64,000 bases of DNA from Megasphaera lornae (GTDB taxonomy: Bacteria; Bacillota; Negativicutes; Veillonellales; Megasphaeraceae), in NCBI RefSeq assembly GCF_000214495.1, contig NZ_AFIJ01000029.1:1-64000 (forward strand), written 5' to 3'. The notes under the pieces were generated by a model. The model had not been told where the DNA came from. It saw nothing but the letters and a program-made list of their open reading frames with translations, and searched no databases. Both the position numbers and the translations under genes were made by a program. Shown one piece after another: positions 48,349-57,938 of the stretch. Within the stretch, counting starts at the first letter, position 1; the number at the start of each line of letters is the position of its first letter.

Positions 48349-48865
48349 TTTGTTTCCTTTCTTTCAATATATTTCGTACGAAATCCGCCAAAGAACCGCC
48401 GGTAAACAAATAACTGTCCACCCGGGCCCGTTTACCGCATTCTATATCACGAGGCGAATCCCCGATCAGAAACGACCGGCTCCGTTCAACAGCATAGTCT
48501 TTACACGCTTGTAACACCATACCGGGATTGGGTTTTCGCCAATCACTGTCATAATCATACGCTTTTATCGGTGCGCCGGGCAAATACGGACAATAATATA
48601 CGGCAGTAATCCGGCTGCCGCACCGAACAGCTTCCACACTCAACCAGTGATGCAACCGCCGGACAGCCTCTTCCGTATAATACCCTCGCGCCACACCGCT
48701 CTGATTCGTGACGATAATAATAGTATACTCCCATTCCGTCAATATACGCAACGCCTCTTTCGCGCCTTCCTGCCATTGAAAGTCCGCAATACTGCCGACA
48801 TATCCCGTATCTTTATTTAACACGCCGTCGCGATCTAAAAACGCCGCTTTTACGCTATATTGCAC
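48335..48865 (-). CDS. gmhB: D-glycero-D-manno-heptose-1,7-bisphosphate 7-phosphatase (GmhB)
   Basis: HAD phosphatase of the ADP-heptose pathway. The 176 residues carry nucleophile and acid Asp11/Asp13 in FLDRDGVLN, TNQSGVARG (about 53-61) and LIGDSPRDIECGKRAR. The zinc loop of the E. coli enzyme (Cys92, His94, Cys107, Cys109) is degraded: Cys92 is kept, Tyr94 replaces His, and no CxC follows. GTG 48865 is the start, with AAGGA eight bases upstream. Neighbours hldE and the heptosyltransferase support the role. Confidence 0.87.
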   Translation of the reverse strand: MQYSVKAAFLDRDGVLNKDTGYVGSIADFQWQEGAKEALRILTEWEYTIIIVTNQSGVARGYYTEEAVRRLHHWLSVEAVRCGSRITAVYYCPYLPGAPIKAYDYDSDWRKPNPGMVLQACKDYAVERSRSFLIGDSPRDIECGKRARVDSYLFTGGSLADFVRNILKERKQSGRL

Positions 48866-48884
48866 ACACTTCTTCCTTTCTCCG

Positions 48885-48932
48885 TAAAAAAAGAAACAGT
48901 CTTACGAAAAGTTATTTCGAAAAACCGTTTCT
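48885..48932 (-). terminator. Terminator-like hairpin between hldE and gmhB
   Basis: Minus-strand AGAAACGGT/ACTGTTTCT with an inner CGAAA/TTTCG helix, then a seven-T run. Probably reduces readthrough into gmhB. Confidence 0.75.
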
Positions 48933-48937
48933 CGCCG

Positions 48938-50422
48938 CTATTCCCCGGTTTTCACCCCATACACGGTACAAATCTTCGCAACCAGCGCACTAGTGGAATA
49001 CCCTTCACAAAAGGGCATAATTTTGACTTCCTTCACATACGACCTGCCGGCTACTTCTTCCGGCGTATAGTCGCCCCCTTTTACTAAAATATCCGGTCGT
49101 AACACCGCCAATAATTGTTCCGGCGTATCTTCCGAAAATATAACCACTTCTTCCACACAAGACAAGGCATGCAGTAGTATAGCCCGATCTTCTTCGGACA
49201 CCAACGGGCGTCGGTCCCCTTTCAATCGCCGTACGGAACTGTCCGCATTCAAGCCGACAACCAAATGATCGCCCTGCCCGGCGGCCTGCTGCAAATACCG
49301 AATATGTCCGCGATGCAACAAATCGAAACAGCCGTTCGTAAACACTACAGTTTCACCGACCGCCTGCCACTGCCTGATTTTTTTCGCTACCGCTTGCCAG
49401 GAACGCGTATGATAGGTATGCCAACGCCGGCCCTGCCGTTGTCGCCACAGTTGCAGCAAATCTTCCCGTCCGACGGGATGCGTGCCGACTTTTGAAACCA
49501 CAATGCCTGCCGCCGTATTGGCCAATTGCAACCCTGCACGAATAGATAATTTCGCCCCGATTGCCGCCATAAACGAAGCTGCCGCCGTGTCTCCGGCGCC
49601 GGATACATCAAATACTTCTTGTGCCGTAGCCGGACTGTACCAACACTTACCGTCCCGCCGGACTACAGTAAGCCCCTTTTCCGACCGGGTAATCAAAAGA
49701 TGCGCAAACTCATATCGTTCATGAATAGCCTTGGCCGCTCTGTATACCGCTTCCTGCGTATTGGCCACCGCCGTGCCCAAACAAATTCCCGTTTCTTTGA
49801 CATTCGGCGTAACAAAATCGGCACCGTTATATTTTTCCCAGTTCGTGCCCTTCGGATCCGCCAACACCACAATATGCGCCGCCTTAGCCATCTTGATTAA
49901 CGATTGTGTCAGCCGCGGCGACAATACGCCTTTGGCGTAATCCGAAAGTATTAAACCGTCCAATCCGTCGGCAATGCGTTGTTGTAACCACTGCAGAAAA
50001 AACGCTTCTTCCGCCGCCGTAATCGTCACGGTCCGTTCAAAATCCAAACGAATCATTTGCTGCCGATCTCCCAAGATACGCATCTTCGTCGTCATGGCGT
50101 GATGCGGTCGTTGCCATAATCCGCGATCGTCAATATGCGCCTTTTGCACCAGCGTCCGAAAAACGCGACCGTTTTCATCATCACCGATCAGCCCTGCCAA
50201 ATATACCCGACATTCCAACCCGGCCAAATTCGCCGCCACATTCGCGGCGCCTCCCGGTACCGCCCGCGTTCGCGTCACCTTGTTGACCGGTACCGGCGCT
50301 TCCGGAGAAATGCGTTCCACCGTGCCGAACACATACCGATCCAACATAACATCCCCCATAACAGCGATGCGCAATCGACGTAATTGATGATTTAAAAAAT
50401 TGTCAATATAGCTTCCTGTCAT
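48938..50422 (-). CDS. hldE: Bifunctional heptose 7-phosphate kinase / heptose 1-phosphate adenylyltransferase (HldE)
   Basis: Makes ADP-heptose for LPS core in two of its steps. The 494 residues combine an N-terminal ribokinase domain (about 1-320; VMGDVMLDRYVFGTVERISPEAPVPV, GGAANVAANLAGL, DVSGAGDTAAASFMAA) and a C-terminal nucleotidyltransferase (about 350-490) with the FTNGCFDLLHRGHIRYL motif. Gap of 18 bases to nrdR. Its presence is strong evidence for an outer membrane with LPS. Confidence 0.96.
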   Translation of the reverse strand: MTGSYIDNFLNHQLRRLRIAVMGDVMLDRYVFGTVERISPEAPVPVNKVTRTRAVPGGAANVAANLAGLECRVYLAGLIGDDENGRVFRTLVQKAHIDDRGLWQRPHHAMTTKMRILGDRQQMIRLDFERTVTITAAEEAFFLQWLQQRIADGLDGLILSDYAKGVLSPRLTQSLIKMAKAAHIVVLADPKGTNWEKYNGADFVTPNVKETGICLGTAVANTQEAVYRAAKAIHERYEFAHLLITRSEKGLTVVRRDGKCWYSPATAQEVFDVSGAGDTAAASFMAAIGAKLSIRAGLQLANTAAGIVVSKVGTHPVGREDLLQLWRQRQGRRWHTYHTRSWQAVAKKIRQWQAVGETVVFTNGCFDLLHRGHIRYLQQAAGQGDHLVVGLNADSSVRRLKGDRRPLVSEEDRAILLHALSCVEEVVIFSEDTPEQLLAVLRPDILVKGGDYTPEEVAGRSYVKEVKIMPFCEGYSTSALVAKICTVYGVKTGE

Positions 50423-50439
50423 TTTTTACTCCGCTTAAT

Positions 50440-50913
50440 TCATTTCTTATCCGTAAACGATTTATTTTCCATTAAATGTTTCAATTCCGCCATAAAACTG
50501 TCCAAATCGGCAAATTGTCGATAAACGGAGGCAAAGCGGATATACGCCACTTCATCCAGGGACCGCAATTCATTCAAGACAATTTCCCCGATTTTTTCAC
50601 TCGTCACTTCCGTCAGTAATAAATTGCGAATTCTCCGTTCCACCGTAGTGACCACCTCTTCCAATTGTCGCCGCGTAACTTTACGCTTATTGCAGGCTCG
50701 CAAAAGCCCCGTAATAATTTTATTGCGATCGAACAATTCTCGGTCTCCGGTTCTTTTAATCACTACAATCGGCGCTTCTTCCAGCATTTCATACGTAGTA
50801 AAACGACGCCGACAGTGCTGACATTCCCGACGGCGCCGAATAGCTCTGCCGTCATCCGTAGTGCGCGAATCCGTCACCTTATTCTCATTACTTTTACAAA
50901 ATGGACATATCAT
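50440..50913 (-). CDS. nrdR: Transcriptional repressor NrdR
   Basis: Zinc-ribbon/ATP-cone repressor of ribonucleotide reductase genes. The 157 residues start MICPFCKS with cysteines 3, 6, 31 and 34, and continue into the ATP-cone (PIVVIKRTGDRELFDRNKIITGLLRAC). ATG 50913 with GAGGGAGA upstream decides the start. Located between ftsZ and hldE. Confidence 0.96.
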   Translation of the reverse strand: MICPFCKSNENKVTDSRTTDDGRAIRRRRECQHCRRRFTTYEMLEEAPIVVIKRTGDRELFDRNKIITGLLRACNKRKVTRRQLEEVVTTVERRIRNLLLTEVTSEKIGEIVLNELRSLDEVAYIRFASVYRQFADLDSFMAELKHLMENKSFTDKK

Positions 50914-50941
50914 ATGTATATCTCCCTCTCGTACGGCCTTC

Positions 50942-50974
50942 AAAAAAAGCGGACCCGCCGGGATCCGCTTTTTT
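50942..50974 (-). terminator. Terminator of ftsZ (end of dcw operon)
   Basis: Minus-strand AAAAAAGCGGA/TCCGCTTTTTTT stem with a GC-rich loop and a seven-T run. Confidence 0.9.
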
Positions 50975-50981
50975 CCTGTAC

Positions 50982-52007
50982 CTATCTCATCCACGTCGGA
51001 ATTTCCACATTCGTGGATCCTTGCGCCGTCCCTGTCTTGCCGCCTTTTTGACCGAAAGAAGGAATGGAGGAAGGTTCCTTACCGAAACCGGTTGCCACTA
51101 CGGTAATTCGTATGGAATCTTCCATGTCCGGATCGATTACGGACCCGAAGATAATGTTGGCGTCAGGATCCACGGCTTCCGCTACTTTTTCCGCCGCTTC
51201 GTTGACTTCATACAAACTGATGTCCGGTCCGCCCGTAACATTAATCAGAATGCTTTGGGCACCGTCAATACTCGTTTCCAGCAACGCGCTGTGAATCGCG
51301 CTGTCTACCGCTTCGACCGCCCGATTTTCTCCGGAAGCGATGCCGATTCCCATGATCGCTTCTCCCTGATCGGACATAATCGTTTTCACATCCGCAAAAT
51401 CCAAATTAATTAAACCGGTAGTAGTAATTAAATCCGAAATTCCCTGTACCCCCTGCCGCAATACATCATCGGCCACTAAAAACGCATCCTTGAGAGGGGT
51501 TTTTTTATCAATAATTTGCAACAACTTATCATTGGGAATCGTAATAATCGTATCCACTTTTTCTTTTAAATACGCCGCGCCTTTTTCCGCCTGTTCTTTC
51601 CGGCGCTTGCCTTCAAAAGCAAACGGCTTGGTAACCACCGCCACCGTCAAGGCGCCCAATTCCTTGGCACATTCCGCCACTACCGGAGCGGCGCCCGTAC
51701 CCGTACCGCCGCCCATACCGGCCGTAACAAACACCATATCCGCACCTTGCAGGGCTTTAATAATTTCTTCCTTGCTTTCCAACGCAGCCTGTTCCCCTAC
51801 TTGCGGATTGGCGCCGGCACCCAAACCGCGGGTCAATTTTTCACCGATCTGAATTTTTACGTCCGCCCCCGACACTTCCAGTACTTGGTCTTCCGTATTT
51901 ACCGAGATGAACTGCACACCTTGCAAACCGCTTTCAATCATGCGATTCACGGCATTATTGCCGCCGCCGCCAACTCCGATTACTTTTATATTTGCAAACT
52001 CCGCCAT
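50982..52007 (-). CDS. ftsZ: Cell division protein FtsZ
   Basis: Tubulin-like GTPase forming the Z-ring. The 341 residues begin [22 protein letters not shown] and carry the GTP loop [10 protein letters not shown] (about 103-112), the T7 loop [11 protein letters not shown] and a C-terminal conserved peptide (NVEIPTWMR). The linker between globular domain and this peptide is very short, about 15-20 residues, shorter than in most rods. ATG 52007 with AAGGAGG nine bases upstream is preferred over 52034. No ftsA is adjacent. Confidence 0.97.
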   Translation of the reverse strand: MAEFANIKVIGVGGGGNNAVNRMIESGLQGVQFISVNTEDQVLEVSGADVKIQIGEKLTRGLGAGANPQVGEQAALESKEEIIKALQGADMVFVTAGMGGGTGTGAAPVVAECAKELGALTVAVVTKPFAFEGKRRKEQAEKGAAYLKEKVDTIITIPNDKLLQIIDKKTPLKDAFLVADDVLRQGVQGISDLITTTGLINLDFADVKTIMSDQGEAIMGIGIASGENRAVEAVDSAIHSALLETSIDGAQSILINVTGGPDISLYEVNEAAEKVAEAVDPDANIIFGSVIDPDMEDSIRITVVATGFGKEPSSIPSFGQKGGKTGTAQGSTNVEIPTWMR

Positions 52008-52130
52008 TTGAAAATTCCTCCTTAAAGACCGCATCTATTTTGTGCAGATACTATTCTCTATTATTTTACACTATCTAGAAAAATTTATCTATATGAAATA
52101 TAAAAATACGCCCTGCGAATACCGCTGTTT

Positions 52131-53018
52131 TTAATTTTTAATAATCGGCGCCGACGGATCCGTATCCACGTATTGCACGGCAATTCGTTGTTCGCCCGCC
52201 TGCCGCAACAATTCTCCCGTAATTTTCGCCCGCTCTTGCGGCGCATCGCCTTTACCCAAATGAATGGCCGTGCCGTCCCCCGTATAGGCGATAATATCTT
52301 GCGGATTCGCTACATTGACTTCCGTAATCCGCCCCTGAACGGACGCCGGCAACGCGTGCAAATATTGCAAGGCTCCCTGTACCGCCGCATCCGTCAACGT
52401 ATCTCCCAGCAACACGGTATCCACTTTTTTGCCCGTAATAATCGGTACGGACGCCCCCTTTATTTGTGCTCCCGAAGCCATGATCATTCCCGTCGGATCC
52501 ACATAAGCGAATCCGAACATGGTCATTACCACGGCAATCGGACGTCGTTCCGAAAGTTGCACGACAATCGTTGCCGGAAACCGTCGGCTTACGGACACTG
52601 TGCCGATCCGCAAATCTTCATGCAATCGTTTTTCCATTTGCGACGGTGACAATTGAATCACATTAATCGGCGCCCCTACGCCGGCCGCCCGATAAACATC
52701 CGCCGTCGTCAACTGTGAATTGCCTTGTATGGTCACCTTGCCGAACGGAACCGGGGCAATTCGCAAAATTCCCCAAATAATAAAAATCAGCAATACGATC
52801 GCCCACACACGCCGCGAACCGAATCGTCGCCGTCGCCCGCCGCTCCCTCTGCGCGGCGGGCGACGCCGCACACCGGGACGTCGCGGTCCGGGTGTCGCCG
52901 TGTTTTCCGGTACTGTCGGCACTGTCGGAGGAATAAATACCTCCGGCCGTTGTCCCGACGTACCGTACATATGGTTGTTTTGATAACGCTCTTGTCCGTC
53001 TCTTAATTTCCGTGTCAT
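52131..53018 (-). CDS. ftsQ: Cell division protein FtsQ/DivIB
   Basis: Divisome membrane protein. The 295 residues have a long Pro/Arg-rich cytoplasmic N-terminus (about 1-70), one membrane helix (about 71-89), the POTRA domain (FGKVTIQGNSQLTTADVYRAAGVGAPINVIQLS at about 92-124) and the FtsQ beta domain. It lies between ddl and ftsZ; ftsA, which usually follows, is absent. Start at ATG 53018, with a GGGAAAG site. Confidence 0.92.
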   Translation of the reverse strand: MTRKLRDGQERYQNNHMYGTSGQRPEVFIPPTVPTVPENTATPGPRRPGVRRRPPRRGSGGRRRRFGSRRVWAIVLLIFIIWGILRIAPVPFGKVTIQGNSQLTTADVYRAAGVGAPINVIQLSPSQMEKRLHEDLRIGTVSVSRRFPATIVVQLSERRPIAVVMTMFGFAYVDPTGMIMASGAQIKGASVPIITGKKVDTVLLGDTLTDAAVQGALQYLHALPASVQGRITEVNVANPQDIIAYTGDGTAIHLGKGDAPQERAKITGELLRQAGEQRIAVQYVDTDPSAPIIKN

Positions 53019-53045
53019 ATACTTTCCCGCTTACTGCCCCGCTGC

Positions 53046-53987
53046 TTAAAATTTACCGGTACAGGCTTCTTGTAAAATTTTTTCGCATAAATCGGCAAAA
53101 GACATGCCCATTGCCCGGGCCGCATCGGGAACCAAACTGGTTTCCGTCATTCCCGGAACGGTATTTATTTCCAATACAAACGGGCGTCCCGCCGCATCCG
53201 TCATCATATCCACCCTCGCTACGCCGCTGGCATGGCAGAGATGAAATACTTGCAAAGCCAAGTCCTGCATCTGCCGAGTCGCCGTTTCCGTAAGCGGCGC
53301 CGGACAAAGATGTTTCGCAACTCCCGGCGTATATTTCGAATAATAATCATATTTTCCGGTATCGGAAACAATTTGAATGACCGGAAACGCCATATCGTCC
53401 ATAACCGCCACCGTAAATTCGTCCCCGTCAATGAACTGTTCCGCAATAATCGAATTGCTGTAAGAAAACGCTTCCTTCACCGCTTCCGGCAAGGCGTCCG
53501 CTTCCCGCACAATAACCGTACCGATACTGGAACCTTGTCCGGCCGACTTAATCACGACCGGCAAGGAAAATTCCCGTTCTATAGCGGCAACAATTGCCGC
53601 CGGCGACTGTGCGGCAAAATAATACGCAAACGGCGCAGTGGGAATCCCGGCACCGGCAAACGCGCACTTGCTCATAACCTTATTCATGCCGACCGCACTG
53701 GCCATAACCCCCGGTCCGGTATAGGGAATCCCCGCCATTTCGCAAAATCCCTGCAAAACGCCGTCTTCCCCGTACCGTCCGTGCAGGGCATTGAACACTA
53801 CGTCTATCTTTTTTTCCTGCAACGTCCGGGCCAGCATCGTCGGTACCAATTCCATAATTTCCGGCTTATACCCCTTCTCTTGCAGAGCCGCGGCCACGGC
53901 GGCTCCTGTTTTCCGGGAAATCGCCGCTTCCGTGGAAGGGCCGCCCACCATCACGGCAATGCGCATCTGTTCCGCATTCTTGCTCAT
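53046..53987 (-). CDS. ddl: D-alanine--D-alanine ligase
   Basis: Makes D-Ala-D-Ala for the peptidoglycan stem. The 313-residue ATP-grasp enzyme has the N-terminal VGGPSTEAAIS (conserved Glu), the ATP-lid region GQGSSIGT, and the metal-binding RVDMMTDAAGRPFVLEINTVPGMTETS. It is a short Ddl of the DdlB size. Its ATG overlaps the murC stop (TAATG). Residues binding vancomycin-relevant D-Ala versus D-Lac (Tyr-Ser-Lys type) were not examined closely. Confidence 0.95.
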   Translation of the reverse strand: MSKNAEQMRIAVMVGGPSTEAAISRKTGAAVAAALQEKGYKPEIMELVPTMLARTLQEKKIDVVFNALHGRYGEDGVLQGFCEMAGIPYTGPGVMASAVGMNKVMSKCAFAGAGIPTAPFAYYFAAQSPAAIVAAIEREFSLPVVIKSAGQGSSIGTVIVREADALPEAVKEAFSYSNSIIAEQFIDGDEFTVAVMDDMAFPVIQIVSDTGKYDYYSKYTPGVAKHLCPAPLTETATRQMQDLALQVFHLCHASGVARVDMMTDAAGRPFVLEINTVPGMTETSLVPDAARAMGMSFADLCEKILQEACTGKF

Positions 53988-55381
53988 TACATCCGTTCTC
54001 CCTTCGCCATCGTTATATACGCTTCGCCGATACGATAAATATCGCCGGCGCCCATCGTTAAAATTAAATCGTGCGGGCGGGCTTCTTTTTGTAAAAACGG
54101 CAGTATATCTTCTTTACGAGGAATATACACCGCCAATTTCCCCGTCTTTTCTTTAATCTTGTCGACAATCAGCCGCCCCGTCACGCCGGGCACGGGATCT
54201 TCATCCGCCCCGTAAATATCCGTCACTACCAGTATATCGGCGTTGGAAAACGCCGTGCCGAACTGCTCCAGCAACAATTGCGTACGCGAATAGCGATGCG
54301 GCTGAAACAGGCAAACCACGCGGTGCGTGCCCATATCTCCGGCGGCGGCCAACGTCGCTTTAATTTCCGTCGGATGATGGGCATAATCATCTACGACCCG
54401 AATCGTACCTACATACCCTTTTGTCTGAAATCTGCGTTTAGCCCCGTGAAAACGACATAACGCCGCGGCAATCTCCGCAAAAGGAAGACCGCAATGCAGA
54501 GAAACGGCAATCGTCGCCAAGGCATTCAGCACATTATGCCGCCCCGGTACTTGTAAACATACCGTCCCCAGCAATACCTGCCGCCGATATACATCAAAAT
54601 AATGCTTTCCTTCTTTATAATGCAAATTTTTCGCCGTATATTCGGCATCTTCCGCAAACCCGTAAGAAATATACGTGCGTCCGACTTGAGAAGCCAAACG
54701 ACGAATATGCTCATTGTCAAAGCACAAGACGGCCATTCCGTCCTGCGGATCCAGGCGTTGTATAAATTGCTTGAACGCCGCAATCACATGTGCCATCGAC
54801 CCGTAATGATCCATATGATCCGCATCGATATTGGTCACGACGGCAATGGCGGGATGTTCTTTCAAAAACGTCCCGTCACTTTCATCCGCTTCCGCAATAA
54901 CGTACGGCCCCGTTCCCAACGTCGAATTGCTGTGCAAATAATCCACTTCGCCGCCAATCACGATCGTAGGATGCAACCGCCCTTCTATAAATACCTGCCC
55001 CAACATGGAAGACGTAGTGGTTTTGCCGTGTGCACCGGCAACGGCAATCGCCTTGCCCCAACTCATAATATGCACCAACGCATCGGAGCGATGTAAAATA
55101 GGCAAATGCCGTTCTCTTGCCGCTTGCCATTCCGCATTGTCCGGATGAATGGCCGTAGAAACAATGACCGCTTCCGCATCGGCCAAATTTTCCGGGCGCT
55201 GGCCGATACAAATCCGGGCTCCCTGCCGTGCAAAACGCTCGGTAATCTCCGTTTGTTTACTATCCGAGCCGGAGACGATATAGCCTTTTTCAATAAAAAT
55301 ATTGGCAATAGCTCTCATCCCGGCGCCGCCAATCCCTATAAAATGAATTTTCTTTACTGTATTTAAGTCTACCACCGTCAA
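53987..55381 (-). CDS. murC: UDP-N-acetylmuramate--L-alanine ligase
   Basis: Adds L-Ala to UDP-MurNAc. The 464 residues show the N-terminal GIGGAGMRAIANIFIE Rossmann motif, the ATP loop GAHGKTTTSSML (about 115-126), HHPTEIKATL near the C-terminus and the family's three-domain length. Overlaps murG by four bases. Usually followed by murB, which is missing here; ddl follows directly. Confidence 0.97.
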   Translation of the reverse strand: MTVVDLNTVKKIHFIGIGGAGMRAIANIFIEKGYIVSGSDSKQTEITERFARQGARICIGQRPENLADAEAVIVSTAIHPDNAEWQAARERHLPILHRSDALVHIMSWGKAIAVAGAHGKTTTSSMLGQVFIEGRLHPTIVIGGEVDYLHSNSTLGTGPYVIAEADESDGTFLKEHPAIAVVTNIDADHMDHYGSMAHVIAAFKQFIQRLDPQDGMAVLCFDNEHIRRLASQVGRTYISYGFAEDAEYTAKNLHYKEGKHYFDVYRRQVLLGTVCLQVPGRHNVLNALATIAVSLHCGLPFAEIAAALCRFHGAKRRFQTKGYVGTIRVVDDYAHHPTEIKATLAAAGDMGTHRVVCLFQPHRYSRTQLLLEQFGTAFSNADILVVTDIYGADEDPVPGVTGRLIVDKIKEKTGKLAVYIPRKEDILPFLQKEARPHDLILTMGAGDIYRIGEAYITMAKGERM

Positions 55382-56514
55382 TTACACTCCCCATACTGTT
55401 TTCCGCCATACGCAAGAGTTAATGCCAATTGAGCAATATCATGAGCGGCCTGCGGTTTTCCCAACGCCCTACCGGCCGCCGCCATGGCGGCTAATGCAGC
55501 TTTGTCTTCTTTTAAACGAACGATTTCTTCCAACAACTCTTTGCCGTTCAGCATTTTATCCAGAATCATTTTCGCCGCCCCGTGCATCACCAAATTTTGC
55601 GCATTATAACGCTGATGATCTTCCGCCGCGTACGGATAAGGAATCAAAATTGCCGGAACCCCCCGTACGGTCAATTCCGCCAAGCCGACCGCACCGGCAC
55701 GATAGACGGCCAAATCGGCCGCCGCCAAAGCCGCCGGCATCGTATATAAGTAGGGAACAATCCTACTCCCCCGGCCGTAGCGACCGTCCGCGTCGATCCC
55801 CGGCAAAGCCGCCGCGACCCGTGCATATTCGTCTTCCCCGGTAACATGTATAATTTGAATATCATCCATATTTTTAAAATATTCATGCACCATAATCATC
55901 GCCGTATTGATGGAACGGGCCCCGCGACTGCCTCCGGCCGCCACCAGCGTAAATCGCCGCGCATCCAATCCCAAAATGCGCCGTCCTTCTTCTTTCGTCA
56001 CCGTCAAGACCTCCCGGCGTACAGGATTGCCCGTATACACCAACTTCGATTTCGTATGAAACCGGGTCGCCGCCGCTTCATAGCCCAAGGCAATACGGCT
56101 GACAAAATGACTTAAAATCGTATTGGTTACCCCGGGAATCACATTCTGTTCCTGAATCAGTGTCGGAATCCCGCTTAAGCAAGCCGCCAGCAAGACGGGA
56201 CCGCAAACAAAACCGCCCGTGCCGATAACCACGTGAGGATTAAATTTACGAATAATTTTTTTGGCCGCCACCAACCCGGCGACCGTTTTTCCCAAGGTCA
56301 GCAAATTCCGCAAAGAAATCTTTCGTTCCAACCCCCGCACATCCAGCGTGACAAACGGTATATTTTCTTTCGGAATCAACGTATTTTCCAAACCGCGTCG
56401 TGAACCTACATATAAAAACTCCGTCTCTTCCATTGCCGCAATGGCCCGTGCAATCGTAAGAGCCGGATAAATATGACCGCCCGTACCGCCTCCGGAAATA
56501 ATGACTCGTCGCAT
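55378..56514 (-). CDS. murG: UDP-GlcNAc:lipid I GlcNAc transferase MurG
   Basis: Converts lipid I to lipid II on the inner face of the membrane. The 378 residues have the N-terminal GGTGGHIYPALTIARAI loop, the second GGSRGARSINTAM loop and the C-terminal donor-binding VYRAGAVGLAELTVRGVPAILIPYPYAAEDHQ. Placed between murD and murC without ftsW, which usually lies before murG. Confidence 0.97.
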   Translation of the reverse strand: MRRVIISGGGTGGHIYPALTIARAIAAMEETEFLYVGSRRGLENTLIPKENIPFVTLDVRGLERKISLRNLLTLGKTVAGLVAAKKIIRKFNPHVVIGTGGFVCGPVLLAACLSGIPTLIQEQNVIPGVTNTILSHFVSRIALGYEAAATRFHTKSKLVYTGNPVRREVLTVTKEEGRRILGLDARRFTLVAAGGSRGARSINTAMIMVHEYFKNMDDIQIIHVTGEDEYARVAAALPGIDADGRYGRGSRIVPYLYTMPAALAAADLAVYRAGAVGLAELTVRGVPAILIPYPYAAEDHQRYNAQNLVMHGAAKMILDKMLNGKELLEEIVRLKEDKAALAAMAAAGRALGKPQAAHDIAQLALTLAYGGKQYGECN

Positions 56515-56545
56515 ATCGGTTCCTCCTCATTCCCCGTCCTACTCA

Positions 56546-57910
56546 TTATATGGCATTTACAATGCCTTTAAATACACGTCCCCGTTGTTCATAATTATCA
56601 TACATATCAAAGCTGGAGCAGGCCGGCGATAACACTACCTGTTGCGGCGGACGGGCCAGTTTGCGTGCCGTCATCACCGCTTTTTCCATATTATACCCTA
56701 CGTTGCGAATATCGCGCACGCCGGCTTTTTTCGCCGCCGCCGCAAAGCGATCGGCACTTTCTCCCACCAGAATCAGCGTATCCACTTTTCGGGCCGCCAA
56801 CTTCATAAACGCATCCAGCGGCGTCATTTTATCATGACCGCCGGCAATCAATATGAGGTGTCCCGAAAACGCTTCCAACGCTTTGATGGAAGCGTCCACA
56901 TTCGTTCCTTTGGAATCGTTATAATAGGGAACGCCCTGCAACACGCGCACCTTTTCCAACCGATGTTCCACCCCGCGAAACCGTTTCAATACGGAGCGTA
57001 TAACCGGCAGGGGTATGGCGACGGCCGTCGCCAACAGTACGGCGGCCAAACAATTTTGAATATTATGTGCGCCGAACAGTTGCAAATCCGAATCCCGGCA
57101 AATAAGCGTATCCGTCCCGTCGTGTCGTAACATTAATTGATGGTCCTTATAAAAAGCGCCTTCCGGCACTTCCCCCTGCGTAGAAAAAAATACGACCTTC
57201 CCTTTCCTGCGGGCCTGCATATTCCGCACCCGGTCATCATCATAATTCAAAACGGCCGTATCCGTCGCTTCCTGGTTGGAAAAAATTCGTTCTTTAGCCG
57301 CACTGTAGGCTTCCATCGTATGATGGCGATCCAAATGATCCGGCGTAATATTCAAAATTACTGCGCCGGCGGCATGCAAAGACGACGTCAATTCCAACTG
57401 AAAACTGGACAATTCCGCTACCGCCACGGCTTGCGGCGGTAAGTCCGTCACCGCTTGTGCCAGACCGACGCCGATATTGCCGCCCACCGCCGTTTGCCGT
57501 CCCGAAGCTTTGACCATTTCTCCCAGCAACGTAGTCGTCGTCGTTTTGCCGTTCGTACCGGTCACGGCCAAAATGGCGGCATCCGTCACCCGGCAGGCGA
57601 CTTCCACTTCACTCCAAACGGGAATCCGCCGGCGCACCGCTTCCTGTAACAAAGGAATTTCAGGAGAAATCGCCGGCGACGGCACAATGATGTCCGCCCC
57701 GTCCAACAAGCCGCTATCCTGCGCTCCGAATAAAAACTCGACCCCTGCGGCACGCAACTCCGCAAACGGCGTTTGCGTCACATCCCGCGGCTGCGTATCG
57801 GCCAGCACGACCGTACCGCCATGTTTTACCAAGGCCATCGCGGCGGAACGTCCGCTAATGCCGCCGCCTATAACTACCGCACGTTTTCCTGAAAAATCCA
57901 TGATACTCAT
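56546..57910 (-). CDS. murD: UDP-N-acetylmuramoylalanine--D-glutamate ligase
   Basis: Adds D-Glu to UDP-MurNAc-L-Ala. The 454 residues have GGGISGRSAAMALVKHGG at the N-terminus, the ATP loop GTNGKTTTTTLLGEM (about 115-129) and YNDSKGTNVDAS with C-terminal LSPACSSFDMYDNYEQRG, all family signatures. Confidence 0.97.
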   Translation of the reverse strand: MSIMDFSGKRAVVIGGGISGRSAAMALVKHGGTVVLADTQPRDVTQTPFAELRAAGVEFLFGAQDSGLLDGADIIVPSPAISPEIPLLQEAVRRRIPVWSEVEVACRVTDAAILAVTGTNGKTTTTTLLGEMVKASGRQTAVGGNIGVGLAQAVTDLPPQAVAVAELSSFQLELTSSLHAAGAVILNITPDHLDRHHTMEAYSAAKERIFSNQEATDTAVLNYDDDRVRNMQARRKGKVVFFSTQGEVPEGAFYKDHQLMLRHDGTDTLICRDSDLQLFGAHNIQNCLAAVLLATAVAIPLPVIRSVLKRFRGVEHRLEKVRVLQGVPYYNDSKGTNVDASIKALEAFSGHLILIAGGHDKMTPLDAFMKLAARKVDTLILVGESADRFAAAAKKAGVRDIRNVGYNMEKAVMTARKLARPPQQVVLSPACSSFDMYDNYEQRGRVFKGIVNAI

Positions 57911-57938
57911 CTGTCTGCACCCGCTTTACTTCCTATGC

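Noticed and set aside
54602-55096. Long antisense frames over murC, and similar ones over lepA (43126-43632), mnmA, lon and rng
   Set aside because: They mirror the codon pattern of the real genes, have no ribosome sites and no domain content.
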